A DNA stretch of 29,361 nt from Hemicentrotus pulcherrimus. Taxonomy: Eukaryota; Echinodermata; Echinoidea; Camarodonta; Strongylocentrotidae. Made by a program: the position numbers and the translations under genes. A model generated the notes under the pieces. That model was given only the letters and a program-made list of their open reading frames with translations. It searched no databases and had not been told where the DNA came from. The DNA lies in assembly GCA_003118195.1 (NCBI GenBank), contig BEXV01002083.1, forward strand, positions 1 through 29,361, given 5' to 3'. Below, one piece after another: positions 10,427 to 22,400 of the stretch (position 1 is the first letter of the stretch; each line of letters starts with the position of its first letter).

Positions 10427-13400
10427 GGGGTGAGGGATAAAAGAGAGTGAAGTAGTTTAACAAAAATGTAATTGCAACTGCATATAGTTCATTAAGGTTT
10501 ATCGGAGTCCTTTGTTGATCATTCTTTCTTTTTTTCGTGAAAGATATTCATCGGGCCATTAATCTGGGTTCATATAACGAGAACAATTATTAATGAAGTT
10601 AATTGATGATCTGATTGTTTGTAAACGATTATATTGTTGACTTACAAAATCATCTTTATCACACAATGGCAGAAAACAAGATAAAAAAAAATAGACATCT
10701 GAGATCTACCTTGTTGACATGACTAGCAAATACTTCGAAATTTGTTTACCTGGACAAAGATCAAAACAGCTTTCAGATAACTTCGGATTACATCATTTGT
10801 TGAAAATGATCTCCGTAGTTTAGATAATAAACTATTTGTTCTATTTACCCGGCGAATCATCACCATGTCAACTCAATCTGAATAACTCACATTATTAGGC
10901 AAGAAAAATACATCTCACCCTCTGAAGATTTGTTTTGTATCCTTCTTTAAAAGGTCGTCTTAATTCAATTTTTAAAAAATCAACCAAGAAGGTCACTACT
11001 TCCAAAACACAACTCAGATTCGTCTTTTAAAATAGCATCATGAAACGTGGATAAGTATATACCAACATTTGCGGGAGTTTCTCCACCAGAATTTTCATGG
11101 ACATTATGGTAGACAAAGTATTATAAGCTTCATAAAAGTACAACTAAAATTATTAAAATTGTATTGCGATGTAGCATGATTTTCCCATGCCAGTATTTGT
11201 CCTTTAAATAAAAAATAGTATTCTCTCTCTCTTTTTCTGTCAACTTCTTGACTTGAACTGTCTTTACTCCAACTTGTGAATATTGACCAATTTCAGAGCT
11301 AACACGCTTCAAGGAAGGTTATAGCTATATCTTCAACTATGAGGCAGAAACAGAAAGTGGAATAAAAGGCGCTGGACCCGGATCGACAACGACTATGACC
11401 TGTGATATTGCCATTGAAGCACCGGAAAGATGCAGGAATGTCCTCAAGGTTACCTCTTGTAGTCTTGATGGTAACCCCCAGCTTGGCGACGAGATGAGTG
11501 CTCATGATGTGGTCTTCCGCACTGAAAAGGGACGTATCATTGAGGTACTGGCTCATCCTGATGAACCTCTTCACATTCTGAACGCCAAACGTGGTATCCT
11601 CAGCATGATTCAGCTTGATCTTGAAGCTGATGATGTTGACCAAATCACTTTGAATGAGGTCTCCGTCCATGGCAACTGTAGTAGCGAGATGACTGTTACC
11701 AGGCGTGATGACAAGCAGAGGCCACGTAAGCTCCAAGTAGTGACTGAACTGAACAACTGTATGCTCAGGAAACAAGAAGAAAACATGACAAGGTGGCAGA
11801 GCTTCAAGGACATGGTCCTCAACATGGTAATTTTGTTATTTGACTTATTGATGACACCCAACAGTTAATATTTGAAGTGATACAATTATATACATAATAT
11901 TAGACGTTTATAAGAATTTTCCTGAACATCACAGATCTTCAGAAATATTGTAGATAGTGGTTTGTTTTTGTGTCATTATTCTTATTCTTTTATTTTTTGC
12001 TCTTCTCAAGACCGTCATGGACAAGTTCATCAACTCCTCCAAGACATGCAGCTATGAACTAAAAGGCACTACTGGAGAGTTCAAGGGGATTCAGTGCGAA
12101 GAGGTCCACTCTTTCTGGCCAATGAACTTCAACAGTGAGAGTGGTGTTCGCACCTTCATCCAGCAGAGGCTCATAAGAAACAACATTGAAAAAATGAACT
12201 CGTTCAAGGTTGATCCAGCAAGTAAGTTACGATATTTTGACCTATTTATTAAGAAATATTCTTAATAAGCATTATTCAATACTTGAATACATGTATGTTG
12301 TTTCTTTACCAAAATGTAGTGAGGCATGGTGCTGAAGCATGATTTTCATTATGGTCTCATCATTAGTTTCCAGGTCAACATGCCTGAGCTATGAGCTTGA
12401 CCCCAAGGAAGTTGGTAAGAAGCCTGATGATATTACCGCTGACCAAGCCATGGATATCCTGAAGGCTCTTGTCAAGAGTTCTCGTGAGGAGGTTAGGATG
12501 GAGAGTCCTCGACTCTTTGGTAGATGGAGAGCTGCTCTGGAAGGAATGAACAATGAAACCATCCATGAAGTCTTTGATCGTGCTTACAATTGCAGCGCAT
12601 ACTCACAGACCTGCCGTGACAACCCAGACAAGGAGAAAATTGCCAGGTATGTAGTTCCTGCACTCCATTTGTAGGCATGATATTTTGGTAGAAAGTATTA
12701 GAACCTAATGGATTTTGATTCGAGGAATTAAGTAGACTTTATCATACACAATGGGAACATTTACTTGAGTAAAATGTGTGTGTGTATATTTATAACATAT
12801 TTATATAGAACACTCGGACAGTAACTATGTGGAATCCACTTTCGAAGATCACCCTTGACGCTACTTCACTGGAGGGCTTCAAGGGAGCGCTTCCACCCAG
12901 CATCTAGACCAAGAACTAGATATTTTATTCCTCAGCACTAAATCCTGACTTATGGATCCTGCTGAGTATCGTCGTAGAAGTAGAAGAAGTAGTGCCGAGG
13001 AATAAACTATCTAGATCACCCTTGGCGCTACTTCACTGGAGGGCTTCAAGGGAGCGCTTCCGCCCAGCATCTAGACCAAGAACTAGATATTTTATTCCTC
13101 AGTACTAAATCCTGACTTATGGATCCTGCTGAGTATCGTCGTAGAAGTAGAAGTACTAGAAGTTAATCTTCCTTTTATTTCTTCATCCTAAAGGGAATAC
13201 CTTCTTGATGGCCTCCTTCCTTGTACAACCATGGCTTGCTTCAGTGTTAAGAACTATGCCATCACTAAGGGAGTTGTACCCAAGCCCCTTGCTAGTGCAT
13301 GGATGGTAACCATGGCCCTTCAGAACTATCCCACCTTGGAGCTGATGAGTGAAATGCTACGTATGGCTCAGTATTCACCATCACAGATTACCATCTTTCC

Positions 13401-16400
13401 TCTCAGTATCATGGTCCACAACTACTGGGTGAACAATGAGGAGATTCACACTACTGGCGCTGTAAGTAACTTCCTAGATATCAAATAATGTGTTTATGAG
13501 TTACTTTTGTGATATACATATACTGTAAAGATTGCTTAATGGTATTGACTGATATTTATTGATAATCTTGTTTTGCTTGTAGCTCCCTGAACCCATCGTC
13601 AAAACCATCAGGTACCTGAAGTCTCTCGTTGGTAATGACTGCACTGTATCAGCTGAAAACGAGCATCTAGCTCTCGTTGCTCTGAAGGTAAAACGAAAAG
13701 AACTTAAGTGACAATACTGCATTTAAAATTGTACAGCTGCATCCTTATGCTTGCGATTATACTTAGATTAGGTTTCTTGCATTTCAGTCGATTTGAGAAT
13801 TAAAAAAGAATCCTTGGTCTACAATCTAATTCTGTTAGATCCTTAATTTAGACTTACCTTACGATCATTTTGATATGGTACTAACATGCTTTCAAGAATG
13901 GTCTTTACAAAAGGTTATACATGTATCATATTTATTTTCCTATTCATACAGGCCATCGGAAACATTGGTGAGCCTGTTGAGCGATACGACCAACTGACTT
14001 TCATCTTCTCTGAGAGAGTATCTCCTGTCCTGATCAGCTGCACAAAGAACAAGCAGATCCCAAGAGACATCTCCAAGGCTGCCATTCAGTCTATGCGTCG
14101 CTTTGTGATGAGTGATCAGCTCCGTAGCCAAGTCATTTCTGAGCTCTTCAAGGATACCACACTTGATGTACCACAGAGGATTGCTGCCTACCTCATTACC
14201 ATGAAGGCTAACCCAAGTGTCTCTGAGCTGACTGACATCTGGAACTTCCTCAAAACCGAGCCAGTCAACCAGATGAAGGCGTTCTGTTACTCTCACATTC
14301 AGAATGTTATTGAGTCAAGCGAACCAACCCTACAAGAGTGAGTGTTATTTATAATAATTTCATTAAAACAGTGACTGATTCAGTTAATAGCTATCTGATT
14401 TCTCTCTCTATCCACTCCTCATAAAATGAAAATAATTTCAAACTGTGTACCATATTTGCAGAACAGTGTCTGTTTTCTTCCAATTTTTAAGCTTCAAGTT
14501 TAATTAAACAAATAATACATTGATGGAAAATTGAAACTGTGTTTCAATTGTTTTTGACAGGCTCAAGAAGAATTTGAAGATTGCTATGGATGGTGAGGAA
14601 CTGCCAGAATACCCCAAGGATATCCGCAAATATTCTCGCTTCTTTGAGCTTTCCAAGAATCTAACTGAACCATGGAGGAACAACACTGTTGCTGCCCAAT
14701 TTGAGAGTGACATCATTTTCAATCCTGAGAGCTACTTGCCTCAAGAGGTTATGTTCCACTATGTCCTGAATGCTTTTGGAAAGAGCTGGGATATCTTTGA
14801 GGTAAGAAAATAATAAAAAATAATAATGAATAGACAGAAGGGGATTGCAAGTTTCTAGCTTAACAATATCAATTTGAAGTCACCTACTAAATGTTGTACT
14901 TTTTATTCTCAAGGGTTATCAAATTAGTTTTGCAGGAAATTAAACCAAAAATGAAAATGATGTAAATATTTTAAAATCTTTTCAAGAGTTCTAGATGTGT
15001 TACTTACTTCATAACAATTTGTCATGTTTTGATTTCCATTTGCAGACCGGCATTGAAATGAAAGGTTTTGAGCCAATTATTGAATCAGTCTTTGGACCCG
15101 AGGGATTCTTCCCAGAAGTAAAACTTCAAACCATGTTTGATACCATTGATGAGAAAATCTTGTCAAAAGTTCGAGAGTTTGCTGAGGCTCAGCTCGGAAA
15201 CTGGGTTACTCCCACCTCTGAGCCAGACAATGAGGTCTACAACAAGCAGAGCAAATACGGCAAGAAAATGAAGAGGCACTCACCATTTGGAGAGCCTCAG
15301 GTATAATATTTGATTATTATTGAAAACATAAATGATGAATATAACTGTTGTTTACACTTTGTCATATGCTTACAAATCATATTCAAATCTATGTCAATCT
15401 ATGATAATATGTTACCAAGTGCTTGAAGAATATACTTCACAAATATATTGCACGGGTGTTTATAAAAACGACTATTTTCGACATTATTGGAAGCTTCGAT
15501 CTCCCATACTTTTATGATTTCAGAGTGAAATTCATTCATCCCTCTTCAATTGTAATGTGCGTTTTATATGCTTTCAGGTTGTTGATTTGATCCACGAAAA
15601 TACCATGAACAAGCTCAACCAACTGCATTATCTGGTTGGCATGGAACCATCTGCTACTGATGCTACAGTCTTCCTTCGTCTCCTTGGAAACGAATTTGGT
15701 TTCGTTAGTACAAGTGATGTTCTTGCTCTCATTCCTTACACCATGGGAATTTATGAAGAGCTTTTGAACAAGACAAAACAGGTCAGTTTATAGTCAATTG
15801 TCATTTAATAATGCACAATAATACTGCTTTCTCCAGCAGCATTTCATTTGAATACAGTTCATTCAAATCGGTTTCACTCAAATCGTAAACTTTTCAGTTT
15901 GTCATAAATGAAGAATTGTCAAATAAATTTTTATCAGTCAAGTATTCATCAAGGATATGTTTGAACATTACAGATTCCACAGCTCCTGTCACAGGGACTC
16001 AACCTCAACACAACTCGATCTTTTGTCTTCATGGATAAAAGATTCATTATACCAACTGGTATGGGTATGCCCCTTAACTGCAGCATCAATGGTACTGCTG
16101 TTGTCAGCCTACGCATGAAGAGTCAGTTCAGCATTAATCTTCCTAAGATCATTGCCGCTGGACATGTTGCTCCAAGGTACGTTCCACATGATGAGCATAT
16201 TTGAATAATTCATTTATTTTGAACTGCTTGGTTTTTAATTTTTGTGTGAATATGAAAGAAGAAACTTCTTTAATACACAAGTATTGTCTTCTACTTTTTG
16301 CCTACTTCTAGTGGTGCTGTAGAGGTTCTGGCTACCATGGGCATTGGTTTGCCTACCAAGGTCTTCACTGGTGTTATGGCCAATGCTACTGTCTACCATT

Positions 16401-19400
16401 CCTCAATGCTGGCAGGCAACATCACCATTGATGGAACTCACCTCAAGATCAACCTTAACAACACTGACCGTCCAATGAATCTCTTCAACTATTCAACAAC
16501 CTACAACCTCTTGAAGGCTAATGGAGATATTGAATTCATCCCAGGAGTTCTTCAGGATGCTGTCAGAAGTCAGAGGTGTACCAATGTCAGCAAAGTCTTT
16601 GGCGTTGATCTGTGTGTTTCATGGGCCTATCCCAATGCAAGCTACGTTGCTGAAGCACCACGTTTCCCATTCAGTGGACCAAACAGTTTCAATGTTACCC
16701 TCGTCAACACAGACCAGTAAGTATTGCTTATGGTCATATTGGATACATGTTTACAACAAGCCAATGCTATAATTAACCCAACTAACAACAATATTATGAG
16801 TGATGTCAGCTAGCGTGGGATGAGAAATGTAACCTCTGATGGCAATAGGTATATTTTCAGTTCAACTGAGGTTTAAGTATATTTGTCTTCAAATTTACAT
16901 GATGACAAGATGACAAGTTATGCACAATGTTATTATTTCAGAGCACTGAAGGCATACACCATCGATGCTCAGTACAAGCAGATTAGGGAAGGCGGTGCAC
17001 CAGCACCGATGTCATTCAAGTCGATTGGAAAGAGGAACAAGCGAAATGCTCCAGCATTTACCAAGCTGATTGATACTGTCCGTGTCTCTTTCTATGCACC
17101 AGGTAATACAGGCTTTTAAATAAATGTATAGATAGATATTAAATAAATTAATAGTTACATAGATTTACAAATAGAATTTCACTAGCTTTTACTACAGAAG
17201 TACTGATGCCTTACCTGTTTTGTCTACTTATAAAATTACACATGAAATCAGAAATGATAAACTGATGAGGCCCAGATAAAATATACAACCAGTTTCTTTT
17301 CAAATTGTATAACCAGCTTTTTACTTTTTACTTGATGACTTTTTTAGGCGAGGAACTTACTCGCAACATTACCTCACTTGTGAGTGTTGATCGTCTACGC
17401 AAGACAGCCAAGTGGACATTAAATGTGCCAGAAGTTAAGAACTTCATCATGTTTGCTGGAATCCTGAATGAAACCACAGATTCGTCCTCCTCATACAGGG
17501 CCGTCTTCAATGTTTCTGCTGCTGAGAACACAGCATCAGTTGACTTCCTCGTTAGGAACGAGACATCTCTAGCACAGAAGAATCTTACTGCAGTCTTCAA
17601 TGCATCCATCAACAGTTTGTACTGGGCTGCTGTTGGACAGTTTGTCAAGCAGTCAAACAATGGTGATTGGAATGCACATCTAACTGACACATACTATTGG
17701 TAAGCTACCTTCGTTTTTATGTCTGCACCATCAAAGGTGGTGCCAGAGGCATTATTTCATTACTTAGAAGTTTCTTATACAGGAATAAACCATGAGTAAT
17801 AAGATGAAAAAGCGTTAAAACACAGAGTCTGTTAGGACACGTCCTCTAGCATGAACTTGTTTCATATGGAAGATGTTTAGATCTCATTTGATAAATCATT
17901 ACTAGGATAACAAAAAGGACTGATTATAAATTTTCATAATAATTGCTCTTCAATTTTTGCAGGGATAATGAGACTCCATTGTACAAGCAGCTTCTCTTCC
18001 CCTGGACTGGATATCAGATCAACCATGCTAAATACCAGACCTCAACCATCACTGCTAGGAGAGTCACAAGGGGACCAATGGTAAAGCGTGACCTCAAGAT
18101 GGCGACCCTTGACTGGGCATTAGACTTCGACACTGTTCAGACCGTTACAGACGAGCTGAAAGAGCTTACAGTCCACACACAAATCTCCAATGCCACATGG
18201 GTAAGAATCATTCATATGAAATAACCACCACTAAGAGGATCATCTACCTTCATTTATAGGGTAACCCTGTTATGAAGAGTTACCCACCGGTTTGACTTCC
18301 AAATATAATATTTGAGAATCACTGAGCAGATACAGGAAAGACCGGCTATATTAGCAAATGTTTAACAAGAATAAACATTGTTCTTGATTTGAGTGTTAGG
18401 TACTTTGAATGAGAGACTTTGTTTAGACATTGATCATGAGACTGCCTCAGTCATTAAAGTCTGAAGTGACCTGTTTCTTTGCCTCCCAATTTTACTTGAC
18501 ATGCAGAAATTGTGTTAATAGTAATATCACATTTATTTATAGGAATTCCCTCTTCTGGATGTTACCTTGAGGAACGTAACAAAAGTGAATGGCTATCGTC
18601 TGGAAGGACAGGTTGCACGCAACACTCACCATATCTTTGCTGAATACGATGTAACCAAGGAGCCAAGAGAGACCAACAGTAACTTCAGAATGGGACTCAG
18701 GACAGACGTTTTTGTGAACAATCCTGATGCTTCCATGTTCCTTAACTCCCCAGTGCTGCTTAGTAAGTAATAATAATGCAGTTATAGCAGGTAATGTAAT
18801 ATAATTACAGTATATCGCAGAGAATTGACGTGACGCATCCAGATACGATAGACTATGTCAACCAAAAATTTTAGTCAAAGTAATGATAACTAGCATCTCC
18901 TAACATTCCTTGCTAAAAACATGAAGCACTAGAATATATTTTGCTCAATAACATCACCTTCATTTCTTTGGATAAACCTGATTTAAACAATCGTATTGTA
19001 AGGGTCTTCAACTTTGGCACAAGAAATTATTACTTGTTAACATTTCTCAGGACTCTTTGTTGACTGGTTTATTCTTTCTTACAGAACTTTTTGGCGAGAC
19101 TGCACTCATTGATGAGCCAGTTGTCATAGATGATGGTGTCAACTTCAGGATCCTTGATCAATCATCCCTGACAGAGGAACGTCTTATTCAGACTAGCATC
19201 TTTGTACCTAACCCAAGGAGCCCCCAGACACACCTGACATACGACTTTGATCTCCGACTTGAGAATGCCACGATCAGCAACCAGATGGACTACTCTCTGG
19301 AACTGACAACTCCAATCCCCCTGCTTAAGGTAAAAATTACCTGTTCAGAGCAAGGAAGTGTGTGTTAAAGTATATGAATTAATGCCCGTCTGGTTCTAAA

Positions 19401-22400
19401 CACATGATAAACAAAGTAATTTCTTGTTGGTTCATATTCTTTTGTTAACTCATATTATTGATTGATCTTTAAAGAGATGTGGTAAATGCTTAAACAAATG
19501 TAATGTTAACAAGTTGTATGTACTTTACTTTTTCATCAGAGCTCTTGAGCTTGACATTTCCTCCTTTAATCCAATTTGAATACAGATGAACAATGTCAAC
19601 TTTCTTCATCTTATGATCGATATTGAGTCTGGCACATCCGGACTGGACCATACATACACCCTCTACGACACTCGTTACAGCAAACCTCAAGTTACTGTGT
19701 CTAACAGTATTGGTGCAGGATGGAAGAAGCCTTCAGCTAACTGGGTTATGGACATAGCAACACCTACAATGGTTTACTTCCAGAACTATACAGCCCTGTA
19801 CTCCTGTGAGAATGGACTGCAATTCTTCTATGAAAATAGTCAAGACAGCAGTTTGTCAGACCTTTTGAATTTCATTGAAATAAGTAAGTCAGAAAATGTA
19901 TTTTATATTTCATTTTACCTCATGCAATATTAATAATCAGTGAATTAAGAATTTCTTCCATTCTGCAAATACCTTTATTTTCTATTATGTTAAAACTTGT
20001 TATTACGGCCGAAGGGTATTTCTAGAGGAAAATCAAATACATTTTCTTTTATTTCATATCATTTTTTGGATGTAAACTCATAGAAGAATAATCCTTTAAA
20101 AAGTAAGTTTTTTTTTTGGTGCTCAACAATTAAAGCTGCTTACTGAAAGGCATAATTGAGAGATGATGAATACATATTAAACCAGACATAACAAAACTGT
20201 TTCCAAACTTTAAATTCTACAGGTAACTTGTCTGTAAGGCCTTCTGCTGTTTCTATGTATACGTCATACATCCACCAACTCATCTCAACTAATGTTTCAA
20301 ACAGTTTGGTTGTTGACGGCCCAGTCACTGAGATGCGTCCACGTCTTGTACCCATGATCATGCGAGATATGCTTAATAAGACCTTCAGCAGGGACTTTAG
20401 CCGTGTCAAGGATCTGATTTTGAACAAGTTCATTTTCAATGTTACTTCATCGACCCTCACCTTACGTCAAAGTGCCAACATGTCTAGTCCAGTCATTGCT
20501 AACATGTCAGCTTCACATTACATCTTTTTGAGCCAAAGCCTCTTTGATCAGAAGCTGTCATTTGCTGCTGAACAGAAGCGACTGAACATCTCAGCTGGTC
20601 TTAATCACTCCCTGCTTATTGAGGATCGTGAGATAACCCTGAAGACTGAAGGAGATGTAGCAGTAAGGACAGGACTTCGTATGAACACCCTAACATCAGT
20701 TAATATGACCATGTCTAAACCAGATACTCCTTTTGATTTGGCAGCTTTGCACCATACCGAGGTTAATTCTCCCCTCATAAGTTTCAGCACACGCTCTTCA
20801 TCTAATGGTGACTTCCATGAGGTTTTGAACATGGTGGCAAATCACAACACATCCATGACATCAAGGTTGGGATCTCTTGATGTCATTGGCAACTTCAACA
20901 TCAATGAAATGTCTGCACCAACCTTTTTCAATGAGATGACAGGTATTATGACATACAAGCTTCAGTCTCCTATGATCAAGTCTTCACTTAACAGCTCAGT
21001 AAGTTTTGAAACCTTCCGAAAGCTCTTCAAATTCAACAAGGTCCTTGTCAAGGCTTCCCATGACATCAGGAGCAACATGGTCAATTGGAATGCACAGGGT
21101 CAATCTCAGCTGAAGGGCTTTAGCAGCATTTCTCAATTTGATGAGATCAGTAGTAGCTTAGAAGCTAATCTCCTCAACAAGTTCATCAATGGCAGTCACA
21201 GCTCTGGCATGGCTCTTCGGGATATGAATGGCCCTCTGGTGTTCAGCCAATTGACATCTCACCTCAGCAATAATATTACTAGCAGGTTTGTCAACAGTAC
21301 ATATGAAACCCAGATGAATCTTGAGAATTCCGATGTATCTTTCACAACTCTGGATGGCTCATCTAACTATGTTCTGTCTTCTCGCCTTGTGAATGTTACA
21401 TCCAACAACACACTCTTGATGAATGGATTCCGCCGGGTCTTTGACTTTGACAGTGTCACAGGAAAGCAGATCTGGTTTGTAAAGACAGCTCTTCTGAACG
21501 CCACTATGGACAATCTTATTGCCTTCACAGACTTCCAGAATATGTCCTACTTTGATGGTATTACCGGACATGTATCCGGCAATATTGAATCTTGCTTTGC
21601 CAGGGGAAACACCAACACCACATTGCTTGTACAAAATGTTCGTTCATTTACTCAGGTTGCTAAAGTGGCAGTTGAATCTTTGTCATCTTTCACCAGTCGT
21701 CTAATGAACACATCAATGACTGGAGGTATGGACATTACCAATCACAGATCTCTCCTCAACTTTGATTCCATTTCATCAGGTATGAACATTACATCCAAGG
21801 TCTTCAATGTTTCCACATCTATCCAGAATGAAGTAAGCTTTAACGGAGTGCGATCATTTGTCAACTTTGATTCCATTGCTCATTCATTTGTCATGGCGAC
21901 AAACAGTTACTTTGTTGATTCCAGCCTGACAGAGATGATCTCTCTAAAGAACTTTAGGAATGTCAACCAGTTTGACTCGGCATCTGCAGAAGTTATTGCA
22001 ACTTTCAACACATCCCCACTGAAGACATCCTACCATCAAATGCACAAGGTCCAAGACATGGCAGGTTGGTTCCAGTATCCTCTTGCTGAAACTGTTGTCA
22101 TTGGAAACCTTACAACATCTAAGCTGAATGTGTCTGGATCTTATGAAGGTAGAATCATTGATATGACTGCACCATTTACATACACCAGCAGCATTGCCAA
22201 GATTGAATATGGAGTGAATAACAGGATGCTCAACATCACAGGTTTCCATGGAGTTGAAGTTGATAACATGAGAGGTATTTTTGACTTTACAAAAATCAAT
22301 GGCACTATTTCTCATGAAGTTAATACCCCTGTCACCCATATGGTTGTTGGTGGTCTGCTTGAAATGAAAAACTTCCAGAGGCTCTTTAACTTTGAGCTCA

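Larger units (their letters stand above)
9592..11296 (+). other. Intron 2
   Basis: About 1.7 kb, AT-rich. It holds an inverted repeat (10213-10223 with 10246-10256) and a GA-rich microsatellite (10384-10430). I see no further coding exon in it. Confidence 0.75.
12647..13193 (+). other. Intron 5, holding a duplicated LINE 3' end
   Basis: 547 bases. Most of it is retroelement-derived sequence (12809-13160), described separately. Confidence 0.85.

Noticed and set aside
11299..11775. A 158-codon minus-strand frame opposite exon 3
   Set aside because: The sense strand encodes the conserved apoB barrel with matching cysteines; the antisense peptide has no recognisable features.
12374..12374. The second AG (tttccag) as the acceptor of exon 5
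   Set aside because: It would need a phase-2 donor, but exon 4 ends in phase 1; only the AG at 12365-12366 keeps the frame.
12916..13014. The inverted repeat in intron 5 as the ends of a MITE
   Set aside because: The adjoining sequence encodes a LINE C-terminus with a stop codon, and the arms lie inside the LINE 3' UTR, so a retroelement with inversion explains it better.
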